A stretch of DNA of 64,000 bases from Proteus mirabilis ATCC 29906 (GTDB taxonomy: Bacteria; Pseudomonadota; Gammaproteobacteria; Enterobacterales; Enterobacteriaceae), in assembly GCF_000160755.1 (NCBI RefSeq), contig NZ_GG668578.1, positions 31,767 to 95,766 of the forward strand. The letters are read 5' to 3'. Positions 31,973-42,111 of this stretch are shown here, piece by piece. The notes beneath the pieces were generated by a model. That model saw only the letters and a list, made by a program, of their open reading frames with translations. It did no database searches and had not been told where the DNA came from. A program made the position numbers and the translations under genes. The number at the start of each line of letters is the position of its first letter. Positions within the stretch are counted from its first letter, which is position 1.

Positions 31973-32536
31973 ATGAATTTACTCAACCATTTTCTTATTG
32001 CTATGCCATCATTAAGCGATCCGCTCTTTCAACGCTCGGTCGTCTATGTTTGCGAACATAATGAAAACGGTGCAATGGGTTTAGTTATTAATAAGCCGAT
32101 TGAAGATATCTCTATTGAAAGTGTCTTAGAGCAGTTGGAGATATTCTCAGCAGATAGAGATAGTGCGATTAGCTTACAAAAACCGGTTATGTCTGGTGGC
32201 CCTGTAGCGGAAGAGCATGGTTTTATCTTACACACCCCTGTTTCTGGTTTTAGCTCAAGTATTAAAATCAGCGATAGCACCATGATCACCACGTCAAAAG
32301 ATGTGTTAGAAACATTAGGTACAGCAAGACAGCCTGAAAAAACCTTAGTCTCATTAGGATATTCCAGTTGGGAAAAAGGCCAGCTCGAGAGAGAAATTTT
32401 AGAAAATAGTTGGCTTACCGTTGAAGCAACCCCACAAATCATTTTTGATACCCCAATTGCAGAGCGTTGGCATAAAGCCGCCGAACTAATTGGTATCGAT
32501 ATCCACACAATTTCACCAACGGCTGGTCATGCATAA
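31973..32536 (+). CDS. yqgE: YqgE/AlgH family protein (UPF0301)
   Basis: Conserved 187-residue protein with the DUF179 pattern: [33 protein letters not shown], and [15 protein letters not shown]. Its biochemical role is unknown; the Pseudomonas relative AlgH was first linked to alginate control. Its stop codon overlaps the start of yqgF by one base (TAATG), so the two are coupled. Confidence 0.92.
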   Translation: MNLLNHFLIAMPSLSDPLFQRSVVYVCEHNENGAMGLVINKPIEDISIESVLEQLEIFSADRDSAISLQKPVMSGGPVAEEHGFILHTPVSGFSSSIKISDSTMITTSKDVLETLGTARQPEKTLVSLGYSSWEKGQLEREILENSWLTVEATPQIIFDTPIAERWHKAAELIGIDIHTISPTAGHA

Positions 32537-32955
32537 TGTCAAATAGAACGGTAATGGGGTTTGATTTTGGCACCAAAAGTATTGGAGTCGCAATAGGTCA
32601 AGAAGTCACAGGGACAGCAAGGCCATTAGCCTCCTTTAAAGCTAAAGATGGTATTCCAGATTGGAGTCAAATCGAAAAAATCATTAAAGAATGGCAGCCG
32701 GATTTAGTGGTGGTGGGATTGCCTCTTAATATGGACGGCACAGAACAGCTAGTGACTACCCAAGCCAAAAAATTTGCCAATCGCTTGCATGGACGCTTTG
32801 GCGTACAAATCGCCTTACATGATGAGCGCCTTAGCACAGTAGAAGCCCGTGCTCACCTTTTTGAACAAGGGGGGTATCGCTCTTTAGATAAAGGCAGTGT
32901 TGATGCAACTTCTGCCGTTATTATTTTAGAAAGCTGGTTTGAACGGCAGTATTAA
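32536..32955 (+). CDS. yqgF: Putative pre-16S rRNA nuclease / RuvX-like protein
   Basis: RNase H-fold protein of 139 residues. Family members mature the 5' end of 16S rRNA; an older name calls them Holliday junction resolvases (RuvX). Motifs: [15 protein letters not shown] with the first catalytic aspartate, [12 protein letters not shown], and DERLSTVEA with the second. It is translationally coupled to yqgE. Its last four bases overlap the end of the convergent pilT-like gene. Confidence 0.94.
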   Translation: MSNRTVMGFDFGTKSIGVAIGQEVTGTARPLASFKAKDGIPDWSQIEKIIKEWQPDLVVVGLPLNMDGTEQLVTTQAKKFANRLHGRFGVQIALHDERLSTVEARAHLFEQGGYRSLDKGSVDATSAVIILESWFERQY

Positions 32956-33971
32956 TTTTCTTCATTGATGTGCTCATTGAGCAAACCTTCATATTGACGT
33001 TGTTGGCGACTTAAAGTGAAGGTTTGCATACCATATTCAAACCCAGTTTGCATTAATGTCGTCACTTGATGATATTTCCCTTCTCTGATCAGATGTGCAA
33101 TCCCCTGCGTCATATACATCACTTCAAACAGGGCAACACGCCCGCCTTGTGTTGCAGGAACCAATTGCTGAGAAATAATTGCTTTTAAGCTCCCAGCTAA
33201 TTGTGCCGAGATCCATTGTCGTTCATTGGATGAAAATACATTAGTGACACGCTCTAACGTTTGAACAACGCCTTGTGTATGTAATGTTGCTAGTACTAAA
33301 TGCCCCGTTTCAGCCGCAATTAATGCCATTTTAATACTTTCTAGATCTCTTAATTCCCCTAGCATAATTACATCAGGATCTTGACGTAATGCAGCTTCTA
33401 TTGCACTCGCTATATTTTGTACATCGCGCCCTATTTCACGTTGTTGGATAATGCTTTGCTTATTGGTGTAAATAAACTCTATTGGCGCTTCCAAAGTAAG
33501 AATATGCTGACGCTTATGCTGATTGAGATAATCAATCATCGCCGCTAATGTGGATGATTTACCACTCCCTGTTGCTCCCGTCACTAAAATAAGTCCATTA
33601 GAAACATTATCTAATAATGCAGTGATTGATTTTGGTACGCGTAGTGATGTTAATGCCGGGAGTTGTGAATTTATCACTCTTAGTACTGCGGATATCCCTA
33701 ATTGTTGGCGAAATAAATTCACTCGTAAGCGCTGCCCCTCAGCAAGAGTTATCGCCGTATCAACTTGCCCCTCCTTACCAAAAAATTGCAATTGCGCTGT
33801 GGTCAGATAAGGTGTTATCCATTTGAGTAGCGTATCAGAAGTAATAGGTTTACATTGATTTTGTTGATAAAGTACGCCATTGATCCGTAATCGTGGCACA
33901 TCGCCACAACAAAGGTGCAGATCGGAAGCATTATGCTTTACACTATATATAATTAATTTTTCCATATTCAT
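32952..33971 (-). CDS. PilT/YggR-type pilus retraction ATPase
   Basis: Secretion/pilus ATPase of 339 residues, closest to E. coli YggR. Walker A is in [16 protein letters not shown], the Asp box in [12 protein letters not shown] (Ala replaces the usual Asp before PIE/PVE), Walker B in [12 protein letters not shown], and the His box in [13 protein letters not shown] start it at 33971, which has AGGAG upstream; the longer frame would invade yggS. No pilus assembly genes are nearby. The start codons of this gene and yggS are only 21 bases apart, so their promoters must overlap the other's coding sequence. Confidence 0.9.
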   Translation of the reverse strand: MNMEKLIIYSVKHNASDLHLCCGDVPRLRINGVLYQQNQCKPITSDTLLKWITPYLTTAQLQFFGKEGQVDTAITLAEGQRLRVNLFRQQLGISAVLRVINSQLPALTSLRVPKSITALLDNVSNGLILVTGATGSGKSSTLAAMIDYLNQHKRQHILTLEAPIEFIYTNKQSIIQQREIGRDVQNIASAIEAALRQDPDVIMLGELRDLESIKMALIAAETGHLVLATLHTQGVVQTLERVTNVFSSNERQWISAQLAGSLKAIISQQLVPATQGGRVALFEVMYMTQGIAHLIREGKYHQVTTLMQTGFEYGMQTFTLSRQQRQYEGLLNEHINEEN

Positions 33972-33992
33972 CTTATTATCTCCTGAGTTGCC

Positions 33993-34691
33993 ATGAATAC
34001 TATTAAACAGAATCTCGTCAATGTCAGGTCTCACATTGACACCGCAGCGCAAAAATGCGGACGTTCTCCAGACGAAATAACTCTACTTGCAGTTAGTAAA
34101 ACTAAGCCTGTGAGCGATATCGAAAAAGCAATTGCATGTGGACAAACTGAATTTGGTGAAAACTATGTGCAGGAAGGTGTAGATAAAATTAGCTATTTTG
34201 CTGAAAACAAAAATTTAGTTTGGCACTTTATTGGCCCATTGCAGTCCAATAAAACACGTCTTGTTGCTGAACATTTTGCCTGGTGCCATACCATAGATAG
34301 ATTAAAAATAGCGCAAAGATTAAGTGATCAACGTCCAACTACGTTACCGCCACTCAATGTTTTGATCCAAATAAATATTAGTGATGAAAACAGTAAATCA
34401 GGGATCTCTCTTACCGAGCTTGATGGCCTTGCTGCACAAATATCCATTCTGCCAGGGATCAAACTGCGCGGACTAATGGCTATTCCTGCCCCAGAAAATG
34501 ACTATAACAAGCAAGTCGAGGTACTAGAGAAAATGCATCAAGCATTTAAACAGTTACAAAACCAGTACCCCGATATTGATACATTGTCGATGGGAATGAC
34601 TGGTGATATGGAAGCAGCAATTGCCTGTGGCTCAACACTGGTACGTATTGGAACGGCCATTTTTGGCGCTCGTGATTACGCCAATAAATAA
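33993..34691 (+). CDS. yggS: PLP homeostasis protein YggS
   Basis: PLP-binding barrel protein (YggS/PROSC/PLPBP family) that buffers pyridoxal phosphate and affects amino-acid metabolism. The PLP lysine is in LLAVSKTKP near residue 36, and GMTGDMEAAIACGST binds the phosphate. At 232 residues it is full length. It heads a cluster yggS-proC-yggT-rdgB-hemW with gaps of 11-19 bases or overlaps, an enterobacterial operon. Its ribosome binding site is weak. Confidence 0.95.
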   Translation: MNTIKQNLVNVRSHIDTAAQKCGRSPDEITLLAVSKTKPVSDIEKAIACGQTEFGENYVQEGVDKISYFAENKNLVWHFIGPLQSNKTRLVAEHFAWCHTIDRLKIAQRLSDQRPTTLPPLNVLIQINISDENSKSGISLTELDGLAAQISILPGIKLRGLMAIPAPENDYNKQVEVLEKMHQAFKQLQNQYPDIDTLSMGMTGDMEAAIACGSTLVRIGTAIFGARDYANK

Positions 34692-34709
34692 AAAAGAGGT
34701 TAAATTAGT

Positions 34710-35528
34710 ATGGAACATCGCAATATCGCTTTTATTGGTGCCGGAAATATGGCACACGCTATTATTGCAGGACTGGTTAATGGTGGTTATCCCGCAAAAA
34801 ATATTACGGTAAGTTCACCTTCAGAGGTTCGACGTGAGCCTTTAGAAAAAGAGTTTGCCATACAGAGTACTTGCGACAACATCAGTGCTGTTGAAAATGC
34901 CGATGTCATCGTATTAGCCGTCAAACCGCAAATGATGGCTGAAGTTTGTAAGCCATTACAACATATCGATTTTGGTCAAAAATTAGTGCTAACCATTGCC
35001 GCGGGTATTCCAGCTTCTCGTTATAATGATTATTTAGCCACTTCGCTACGACTGATCCGCATCATGCCAAATACCCCAGCACTGGTTGGCAAAGGGTTAA
35101 GCGGTATGTTTGCTCAAAACACTATTACCCCTGAAGATAAACAATTTGCTGATGCGTTAATGAAAAGTGTCGGTACGACGGTTTGGGTAGAGCAAGAATC
35201 AGCTATCAATGATATTATCGCCGTTGCGGGTAGTGCGCCTGCTTATTTCTTCTTGTTTATGGAATCTATGCAACAAGAAGCCGAGCGCTTAGGTTTTTCA
35301 GCCGACGTAGCAAGAGCTATTGTACAACAAGCAGCCAGTGGCTCTACTGCATTAGCTGAAAAACAAAATAGCTTACCTTTTTCAACATTACGTGAACAAG
35401 TAACGTCAAAAGGTGGCACAACAGCTGCAGCATTGGCACAATTCTATGCAGGTAAATTACCTGAGAATGTTGCTTTAGCGATGCAAGCGGCGATTAAACG
35501 AGCGCAAGAAATGGAAAAACAGTTTTAA
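34710..35528 (+). CDS. proC: Pyrroline-5-carboxylate reductase
   Basis: Last enzyme of proline synthesis, NAD(P)H-dependent. The dinucleotide-binding motif FIGAGNMAHAIIAGL is at residues 7-21, and the C-terminal dimerisation domain carries GSAPAYFFLFMESM and TSKGGTTAAAL. The length (272) is normal. In this window proB, proA and proC are all present, but proC is about 32 kb from proBA and sits in the yggS operon. Confidence 0.96.
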   Translation: MEHRNIAFIGAGNMAHAIIAGLVNGGYPAKNITVSSPSEVRREPLEKEFAIQSTCDNISAVENADVIVLAVKPQMMAEVCKPLQHIDFGQKLVLTIAAGIPASRYNDYLATSLRLIRIMPNTPALVGKGLSGMFAQNTITPEDKQFADALMKSVGTTVWVEQESAINDIIAVAGSAPAYFFLFMESMQQEAERLGFSADVARAIVQQAASGSTALAEKQNSLPFSTLREQVTSKGGTTAAALAQFYAGKLPENVALAMQAAIKRAQEMEKQF

Positions 35529-35546
35529 TTTCATCAGGGCCAACTA

Positions 35547-36110
35547 ATGAACTTTTTAAATTTCGTCATTCTGACTCTTATTCAACTCTATATTTCCGTG
35601 CTACTACTTCGTGTATGGATGCAATGTGTAAGAGCTGATTTTTATAATCCGTTTTCACAATTTGTGGTTAAAATTACCCAACCTGTTGTGCGCCCATTAA
35701 GAAGAATTATCCCCTCTATTGGCTCTATTGATACTGCTTCGGTCATCTTGGCATATGTTTTAGTGTTATTAGAAATTATCCTCCCTTCTTACTTATCCGG
35801 AGCAGGTGGTGCTATTCCATTTTCTTTAGTCCTACCCTTCGCATTTATTGAATTACTCACCGCAGCAGGTAAGATTATTTTTTGGATGATTATCATCCGT
35901 GCAATTCTCAGTTGGGTCAGTCAAGGACGTAATCCTATCGATCATCTGCTCTTCCAATTAACTGAGCCTTTAATGGCCCCAATTCGCCGTGTTATTCCGG
36001 CAATGGGAGGATTAGATTTCTCAGCCATGATTGTTATCCTGATCCTTTATGCCCTTAATTATTTACGTGTAGATGTTTTACAGTGGCTAATCACCATGAC
36101 ACTTTACTAA
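35547..36110 (+). CDS. yggT: YggT family membrane protein
   Basis: Integral membrane protein of 187 residues made of two related YggT repeats; each has a hydrophobic helix, then an RxWxx-type loop and a P-rich amphipathic segment ([16 protein letters not shown] and [17 protein letters not shown]). The family has been tied to osmotic stress and, in other bacteria, to division-site proteins; the mechanism is unknown. It is in the yggS-hemW operon. Confidence 0.93.
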   Translation: MNFLNFVILTLIQLYISVLLLRVWMQCVRADFYNPFSQFVVKITQPVVRPLRRIIPSIGSIDTASVILAYVLVLLEIILPSYLSGAGGAIPFSLVLPFAFIELLTAAGKIIFWMIIIRAILSWVSQGRNPIDHLLFQLTEPLMAPIRRVIPAMGGLDFSAMIVILILYALNYLRVDVLQWLITMTLY

Positions 36111-36120
36111 GGAAGATAAT

Positions 36121-36714
36121 ATGCAAAAAGTGGTTCTTGCTACTGGAAACCCCGGTAAAGTAACAGAGTTAGCCTCATTACTCGCTGATTTTGGTTTAGA
36201 TATTGTCGCACAAACTGAGCTAGGTGTTGGCTCAGTTGAAGAAACAGGTCTTACTTTTGTAGAAAACGCACTAATTAAGGCGCGTCATGCTGCCAAAGTA
36301 ACAGGCTTACCGGCTATAGCTGATGATTCAGGGATCTCGGTTGATGCATTAGGTGGTGCTCCGGGCATTTACTCTGCTCGTTATGCTGGTATTGAGGCAA
36401 CCGATCAGCAAAATGTAGATAAATTACTCGAAGCAATGAAAGATGTTCCCGCAGAGAAACGTCAAGCTCAGTTTAACTGTGTGTTAGTTTATCTACGCCA
36501 TGAAAACGATCCCACTCCGCTGATTTTCCATGGTATTTGGCAAGGTGTGTTAACTCAAGAAATGCAAGGTGATGGTGGATTTGGTTATGATCCTATTTTC
36601 TTTATCCCTGAGCTAAATTGCACTGCGGCACAGTTAACCAGAGAGCAAAAAAATCAATACTCTCACCGTGGTAAAGCACTAAAACTAATGTTGGATGCAC
36701 TTAAGAATGCTTAA
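36121..36714 (+). CDS. rdgB: dITP/XTP pyrophosphatase
   Basis: House-cleaning enzyme that hydrolyses dITP, ITP and XTP to monophosphates, keeping hypoxanthine and xanthine out of DNA. The Ham1 fold shows [13 protein letters not shown] at residues 5-17, [24 protein letters not shown] in the middle and [15 protein letters not shown] near the end. The length (197) matches E. coli. The hemW start codon lies just before its stop. Confidence 0.97.
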   Translation: MQKVVLATGNPGKVTELASLLADFGLDIVAQTELGVGSVEETGLTFVENALIKARHAAKVTGLPAIADDSGISVDALGGAPGIYSARYAGIEATDQQNVDKLLEAMKDVPAEKRQAQFNCVLVYLRHENDPTPLIFHGIWQGVLTQEMQGDGGFGYDPIFFIPELNCTAAQLTREQKNQYSHRGKALKLMLDALKNA

Positions 36715-37837
36715 GTTACCACCATTAAGTTTGTATATTCATATTCCTTGGTGTGTACAAAAATGCCCTTATTGTGATTTTAATTCTCACACCTTAAAAG
36801 GCGAAGTTCCACATCAGGAATATGTGCAACATCTGCTCAATGATTTAGATGCTGATCTTACTCATGTTGGCTCTCGTGAAGTGCAAACTATCTTTATTGG
36901 TGGTGGCACGCCAAGCCTATTAAGTGCTGAATCAATGGCTGATTTACTGTATGGCGTAAAAGAGCGCATAGCCGTTGCTCCTGATGCTGAAATTACGATG
37001 GAAGCCAATCCTGGTACGGTTGAAGCTGAACGATTTGCCGGTTTTCAACGTGCGGGAATTAACCGTATATCCATTGGTGTACAAAGCTTTGGTAATGATA
37101 AACTGATCCGCTTAGGACGCATTCATGATGCCGATGAAGCTAAAAATGCCGCGAGACTAGCAAAAGAGTTAGGCTTACGTAGCTTTAATCTTGATTTAAT
37201 GCATGGCTTACCTGACCAATCATTATCTCAAGCACTTTCAGATCTACAACAAGCAATCGCTTTATCTCCCCCACATCTTTCTTGGTATCAATTAACTATT
37301 GAACCCAATACGCAATTTGGCTCCCGTCCGCCTAAATTACCTGATGATGATATGTTATGGGATATTTTTTCTGAAGGTGACAAATTACTCACCGCAGCAG
37401 GATATCAACAATATGAAACATCGGCTTATTGTAAGCCAGGTTTTCAATGTCAACATAACCTAAACTATTGGCGTTTTGGGGATTATTTAGGTATTGGCTG
37501 TGGTGCTCATGGAAAAATAAGTTTTGCCGATGGCCGAATTATGAGAACGGTAAAAACCAAACATCCTAAAGGTTTTATGGCAGGACGTTATCTTCACCAG
37601 CAAAATTGGGTTGATAATGATGACCGTCCATTTGAATTTTTTATGAACCGCTTTCGGTTATTAGAAGCTTTTCCTCGGCAAGATTTTAGCGACTACACGG
37701 GGCTTGCACAAGAGACTATCCGTAGGCAAATTGATGAAGCACTCGCATTAGGTTATATCAGTGAAACAGAAACCCATTGGCAGATAACGCCCCACGGTAA
37801 ACTGTTTCTTAATTCATTACTTGAACTCTTTCTTTAA
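36707..37837 (+). CDS. hemW: Heme chaperone HemW
   Basis: Radical-SAM-family protein that binds and delivers heme, related to but distinct from coproporphyrinogen dehydrogenase HemN. The cluster cysteines are C16, C20 and C23 (CVQKCPYC), and [11 protein letters not shown] is the SAM-binding glycine motif. The extra HemN cysteine after CxxxCxxC is absent, as expected for HemW. I start at the ATG at 36707 (376 residues, [12 protein letters not shown]), which overlaps the end of rdgB; four more codons upstream are open. Confidence 0.94.
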   Translation: MLKLPPLSLYIHIPWCVQKCPYCDFNSHTLKGEVPHQEYVQHLLNDLDADLTHVGSREVQTIFIGGGTPSLLSAESMADLLYGVKERIAVAPDAEITMEANPGTVEAERFAGFQRAGINRISIGVQSFGNDKLIRLGRIHDADEAKNAARLAKELGLRSFNLDLMHGLPDQSLSQALSDLQQAIALSPPHLSWYQLTIEPNTQFGSRPPKLPDDDMLWDIFSEGDKLLTAAGYQQYETSAYCKPGFQCQHNLNYWRFGDYLGIGCGAHGKISFADGRIMRTVKTKHPKGFMAGRYLHQQNWVDNDDRPFEFFMNRFRLLEAFPRQDFSDYTGLAQETIRRQIDEALALGYISETETHWQITPHGKLFLNSLLELFL

Positions 37838-37870
37838 TACGAAAATTCACTTATTTCGTTAATAAACAAA

Positions 37871-37910
37871 TGCCCATACTGTTCATTTACACTATGGGCA
37901 TAATTTATTT
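37871..37910 (+). terminator. Probable terminator after hemW
   Basis: Stem TGCCCATA/TATGGGCA with a 14-base loop, followed by TAATTTATTT. It lies between convergent genes; the T tract is interrupted. Confidence 0.55.
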
Positions 37911-37939
37911 ATCGGCGCTTATAACCACTATCACTGATT

Positions 37940-38890
37940 TTAAAGTGCACTTTGCACCGCTTCAATTTGCTGAGTAAGACTTTCTAATCCACCACCAGAG
38001 AGATACCAAAGATCAGATTGCAGATAAACAATACCACCATTTTTATAAGCAGAAGTTGTTTTCACTTCATCATTTTCAAAAGTGGCTTTCTCTAATTTAC
38101 CGGCACCAATGGCTTCACTGCGATCGATAATAAAAATAACATCCGGATTTACTTTGGCGATCATTTCAGAAGTAACCGCGCGACGTTTGCCTTTCTCTTC
38201 TTCAGCAACAGGTGGTAATTCTGCTTTCTTCGCTTTAACCACATCGTAAATCACGCTTTGGTTATTGGGCATTAAATTGCCTGCATTGTGCAGTAAGACC
38301 AACACTTTTTTATCTGATCCTGCCGCTTTTTTCTGAGCCTGTTCAATCACGGTATTCAATGTTGCTAATTGTGCTTGAGTAGCTTGTTGCTTATCAAATA
38401 ATTCACCTATTAATTGAATATTCGCTTCCACTGAATCAAGATAATTCGCACTATTTGTACCTAAATTAATCGTGGGGGCAATGTTTGTGAGTTTCTCATA
38501 AGAAGCGCCTTGACGACCGGTAATAATAATTAAATCAGGTTTAAGCTCAGCGAGTTTCTCAAAATCAGGGGCTTTCATTCCCCCAACATTAGCTACATCA
38601 TTCGCAATACGCCCTTTAATATATTCAGGTGCATTTCCTAATGGTAAACCAACCACTTTATCCGCTAAACCTAATGCAACTAAAGAGTCATATAGACCAA
38701 AATCAAATAGTACAACCTTAGACGGATTTTTAGATACTGCGGTTTCACCTAATAAGTGCTTGATAACAACTTTACCATTTTGCTGTTCAACAATTTGATT
38801 AGGCTGGTATGTAACTGAGGTATTACTTAATGCAGAAAAACTGCTAACTGACAGAAGAGAGGCAGTAACTAACGCAAGGATCTTTTTCAT
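37940..38890 (-). CDS. Periplasmic siderophore-binding protein (FatB/FepB-like)
   Basis: Substrate-binding component of an iron-siderophore ABC importer, 316 residues. The signal peptide spans residues 1-22 (SSFSALS). The fold is the two-lobe FecB/FatB type: VVLFDFGLYDSLVALGLADKVVG, the LAELKPDLIIITGRQG helix, and NPDVIFIIDRSEAIG late. The resemblance is to petrobactin/catecholate binders (FatB, YclQ), but the ligand is not certain. No permease or ATPase genes adjoin it. A Fur box lies upstream. Confidence 0.85.
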   Translation of the reverse strand: MKKILALVTASLLSVSSFSALSNTSVTYQPNQIVEQQNGKVVIKHLLGETAVSKNPSKVVLFDFGLYDSLVALGLADKVVGLPLGNAPEYIKGRIANDVANVGGMKAPDFEKLAELKPDLIIITGRQGASYEKLTNIAPTINLGTNSANYLDSVEANIQLIGELFDKQQATQAQLATLNTVIEQAQKKAAGSDKKVLVLLHNAGNLMPNNQSVIYDVVKAKKAELPPVAEEEKGKRRAVTSEMIAKVNPDVIFIIDRSEAIGAGKLEKATFENDEVKTTSAYKNGGIVYLQSDLWYLSGGGLESLTQQIEAVQSAL

Positions 38891-38962
38891 GAATTTAGCC
38901 CTGTTTAAGTGGAATACTTAAGCAGGGCATTCTAAACAGCTTACTTTACATGTCAATTGAAT

Positions 38963-38981
38963 AAGAATGATTTTCATTGTT
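38963..38981 (-). promoter_or_regulatory. Fur box upstream of siderophore-binding protein gene
   Basis: On the minus strand AACAATGAAAATCATTCTT matches 14 of 19 positions of the Fur consensus GATAATGATAATCATTATC. It is about 75 bases upstream of the start at 38890. Confidence 0.65.
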
Positions 38982-39037
38982 ATTTTCAACTATTGTGAAT
39001 CAACAATCTATAACTCTTATTTACTATAAGGATAAAG

Positions 39038-39775
39038 CTATTTGTTTAGTGAATTTATCAATTCGACACGTTGGTTTTCCATTTGGGTGATTTTATTACA
39101 TGCCTGCTGCCCAAATTGATTAAATGAAGCTTCTTGTTGCTTCCACTCTTTTTCGATGATTTGTTGAAAACCATCAAGATTACCTAATAATCCACTTAAG
39201 GCTTTTTTCCTATCACCACTCGCAGCAGCTAGTAATTGTTTTTGACCTAATTCATTAATGCTATCTTGCAACATCCCCCCAAGGCTACTCTCAATTATTT
39301 CTCGCCCTTTGGTTTCGACCTGTTTAATCGCTTGAGCATGGAATGTGACATTATCAGGCTTGAGCGAAATAACAGTATCCATTTGTTGATTAAGATTTTT
39401 TTCTAAGTCACTTAAGCGCTTTAAAATACGGCTATCTTGCCCAAAGGCTTCAATAACAACTTTATCCAGTACTTTTCTTGACTCTTGTAATTTAATTCCC
39501 GTCTCTTTTCTTAACCAAGGGATATCTTGCCTAACTGTCGCTTGATATTTTTTCGCAATAGCTTGTTGCTCAGGGGTTAGTGTGACGCTCTTTTCATCGC
39601 GCAGTAACGTGCCATCGGGATAAATAACAAGTAAACCATTAGAGCCGGCCACTTCAACAAATTCAGGTGTAATACGTAAATCATCTTTTGGCGTGACAGC
39701 ACAGTCAAAACTGGGTGCAGCAGTGGCTGAACTTGCGACAAAAACCAATGCAACGACCAACTTTTTAAATCCCAT
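39038..39775 (-). CDS. yggN: YggN family periplasmic protein (DUF2884)
   Basis: Exported protein of 245 residues with a signal peptide (cleavage near ATA-APS) and long helical, Gln/Glu/Lys-rich segments after residue 80 that are probably coiled coil. Two cysteines (C25 and one near the end, QQACNKI) could form a disulfide. The position between the siderophore-binding gene and glsB-yggL-trmB matches E. coli yggN. Function unknown. Confidence 0.9.
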   Translation of the reverse strand: MGFKKLVVALVFVASSATAAPSFDCAVTPKDDLRITPEFVEVAGSNGLLVIYPDGTLLRDEKSVTLTPEQQAIAKKYQATVRQDIPWLRKETGIKLQESRKVLDKVVIEAFGQDSRILKRLSDLEKNLNQQMDTVISLKPDNVTFHAQAIKQVETKGREIIESSLGGMLQDSINELGQKQLLAAASGDRKKALSGLLGNLDGFQQIIEKEWKQQEASFNQFGQQACNKITQMENQRVELINSLNK

Positions 39776-39847
39776 AATCGCTCTCCTAGAAGCGTATTGA
39801 ACTACTTTTTTTACCTAACATTGCGCATTATTGGCGTCTACAGCCAC

Positions 39848-40774
39848 TTAAAATATTGAGCGCCCTACTTTGTTTGCTAATAATTCAAGGCCAGCACACC
39901 CCGCCAATGAGTTACCAGATTTATCCAACTCTGGTGACCATACTGCTACGGTAAAGGCATCAGGAACCACAGCAATAATACCGCCTCCCACCCCAGACTT
40001 ACCGGGAATACCGATACGGAAAGCAAACTCTCCCGCACCATCATACATACCACAAGTTAACATTAACGCATTTATTTGTCGGGCTTGTCTTGGCGTAATA
40101 ATCTGATTTTTACTTCCAACACATATTCCTTGATTCGCTAAGTAGCTAAAACAACGAACAAGCTCTACACAACTCATTTCAATCGAGCAATAGTGAAAAT
40201 AGGTTTCTAATACGGTGATAACATCATTATCAAAATTATCAAACGATTTCATCAGATAGGCAATGGCAGCATTACGACTTAAATGTTCCATCTCTGATTT
40301 TGCCACAACGGTGTTATAGCAAATATCAGCTGTATTCGTCAGTGCACGAATAACTTCTAACATTCTCTGTTTTGGCGCACTTAATCGCGATTGCAACATA
40401 TCCGTAATCACTATCGCTCCAGCATTGATAAAAGGATTACGTGGTAGCCCTTTTTCCATTTCTAACTGGATCAACGAATTAAAAGGTAATCCTGAAGGCT
40501 CTTTGCCTACTCGTTGCCAAATCTCGCTTTCATCATAACGTGTTAACGCAAGGGTTAAGCTAAGTACTTTTGATATAGACTGAATAGAGAAACGTTTATC
40601 GGCCATACCCGCTTGATAAAGCTCACCATCAACCGTATACACGGCCATAGCCAGTTGATTAGCAGGTACTTGAGCGAGAGCAGGAATATAATCTGCTACT
40701 TTTCCTTGCCCAATTAAAGGACGAATTTGTTGCAATATATCTGACAATAATGCGTTAGATAACGTTGTAGTCAC
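39848..40774 (-). CDS. glsB: Glutaminase
   Basis: Hydrolyses glutamine to glutamate and ammonia; a serine-lysine enzyme of the beta-lactamase-like superfamily. The catalytic S-x-x-K is in [12 protein letters not shown] near residue 66. [32 protein letters not shown] and [18 protein letters not shown] are family motifs. At 308 residues it matches E. coli YneH (GlsB). Ammonia release by this class is associated with acid resistance in enterobacteria. Confidence 0.94.
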   Translation of the reverse strand: MTTTLSNALLSDILQQIRPLIGQGKVADYIPALAQVPANQLAMAVYTVDGELYQAGMADKRFSIQSISKVLSLTLALTRYDESEIWQRVGKEPSGLPFNSLIQLEMEKGLPRNPFINAGAIVITDMLQSRLSAPKQRMLEVIRALTNTADICYNTVVAKSEMEHLSRNAAIAYLMKSFDNFDNDVITVLETYFHYCSIEMSCVELVRCFSYLANQGICVGSKNQIITPRQARQINALMLTCGMYDGAGEFAFRIGIPGKSGVGGGIIAVVPDAFTVAVWSPELDKSGNSLAGCAGLELLANKVGRSIF

Positions 40775-40792
40775 AGCTGATTCCCTAGACAG

Positions 40793-40825
40793 ACAAGGGC
40801 ATCCTGTTGGATGCCCTTGTGATTA
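40793..40825 (-). terminator. Hairpin between yggL and glsB
   Basis: A 12-base perfect stem ACAAGGGCATCC/GGATGCCCTTGT with a TGTT loop. The minus-strand side lacks a T run, so termination is possible but not assured. Confidence 0.4.
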
Positions 40826-40850
40826 TTTGCTAAAAATGTATAACTTTTTA

Positions 40851-41177
40851 TTAGTCCCACCAAACGTCAAATAGTTCAGAGGTCTGTACATCTTGCATAT
40901 TTTTTTCTTTTAAGTAGTTTTCTACTAATTGACGATGCTCTTCGGTACATTTGCCAATTTTTTGTAGACAGATCAGGCCTTCCCAACTCAGATAACCACT
41001 CGCATCAAATGCCAGCCCATTTGGCTCTATCACATTAAGGATAAAGTCATCAACAAAGCTGTCGACCTCCTCAATAGGGGTATTTTCTGGGAACGTCCAT
41101 TTAACTGAAAAACCTAATTCCTGAAATTCATCGATACGCATTTTTTTGCGTAAACGGCGACTACGCTGTTTAGCCAT
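40851..41177 (-). CDS. yggL: YggL family protein (50S ribosome-associated)
   Basis: Small protein of 108 residues with the DUF469 pattern: basic N-terminus RSRRLRKKMRIDEFQELGF, then an acidic body ending DVWWD. The E. coli protein has been reported to bind the large ribosomal subunit. Its start overlaps the trmB stop by one base (TAATG on the minus strand), so translation is coupled, as in other enterobacteria. Confidence 0.93.
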   Translation of the reverse strand: MAKQRSRRLRKKMRIDEFQELGFSVKWTFPENTPIEEVDSFVDDFILNVIEPNGLAFDASGYLSWEGLICLQKIGKCTEEHRQLVENYLKEKNMQDVQTSELFDVWWD

Positions 41178-41896
41178 TATTTTACCCTCTTAAACATAAG
41201 ATCCCATACTCCATGCCCTAAACGATGACCGCGTTGTTCAAACTTAGTCACGGGGCGTGTTTCTGGTCGTGGTACATAATCCTGAGTTTCTGATAAGTTC
41301 TGATATCCATCAACACTTGTCATAACTTCAAGCATATGTTCTGCATAGGGTTCCCAATCTGTTGCCATATGGAAAACACCGTTTGGCGCTAATTTAGTTA
41401 AAATTAACTCTGCAAATGGTACTTGCACAATACGACGTTTATTATGACGCGCTTTGTGCCATGGATCAGGAAAAAACAACTGAACCATCTGTAAACTATT
41501 ATCTGGGATCATGTGATTGAGTACTTCTATCGCATCATGACACATAACTCGCAGATTTGAGATATTCTCTTCTTGTGCACTGGCAAGGCAAGCACCTACA
41601 CCGGGGGCATGTACCTCAATACCAAAGTAATTATTTTCTGGCGAATTTTTTGCCATAGTCACCAACGAAGCGCCCATTCCAAAACCAATTTCTAAAACAA
41701 CAGGGGCGTTACGTCCAAAAACCTGACTGAAGTCGATAGGTTCCGGTTGATATTCAATGCCAAAGATAGGCCATTGCTTTTCTAATGCTTGTTCCTGACG
41801 AGGAGTTAAACGGCCTTGTCGGCGAACAAAACTACGAACGCGTCGTAAAGCACGCCCTTCTTCATTGAATTCCGGAGAAATTACATTCTTGATCAT
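41177..41896 (-). CDS. trmB: tRNA (guanine-46-N7)-methyltransferase
   Basis: SAM-dependent enzyme making m7G46 in the tRNA variable loop. The SAM motif is [13 protein letters not shown] near residue 70; the substrate motif [18 protein letters not shown] follows. The length (239) equals E. coli TrmB. It is divergent from mutY and coupled to yggL. Confidence 0.97.
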   Translation of the reverse strand: MIKNVISPEFNEEGRALRRVRSFVRRQGRLTPRQEQALEKQWPIFGIEYQPEPIDFSQVFGRNAPVVLEIGFGMGASLVTMAKNSPENNYFGIEVHAPGVGACLASAQEENISNLRVMCHDAIEVLNHMIPDNSLQMVQLFFPDPWHKARHNKRRIVQVPFAELILTKLAPNGVFHMATDWEPYAEHMLEVMTSVDGYQNLSETQDYVPRPETRPVTKFEQRGHRLGHGVWDLMFKRVK

Positions 41897-42111
41897 GTCT
41901 AATACTGTCAGTCGTTAGGCCAATTATTAACTTAATAACGTTATAATGTCGTTATAGTATACATTTAAGCGACATTATCCAAAGATAGCCAATTTTAGCA
42001 AGAGTCACCTATATAAGCATCACTCTATAAGATAAATATTAAGGGTGTTTACAGTTTATGCTCTCTGTGGTGCAATCTTACCCTTATACAGATCTGAGTT
42101 AAAAATAAAAT

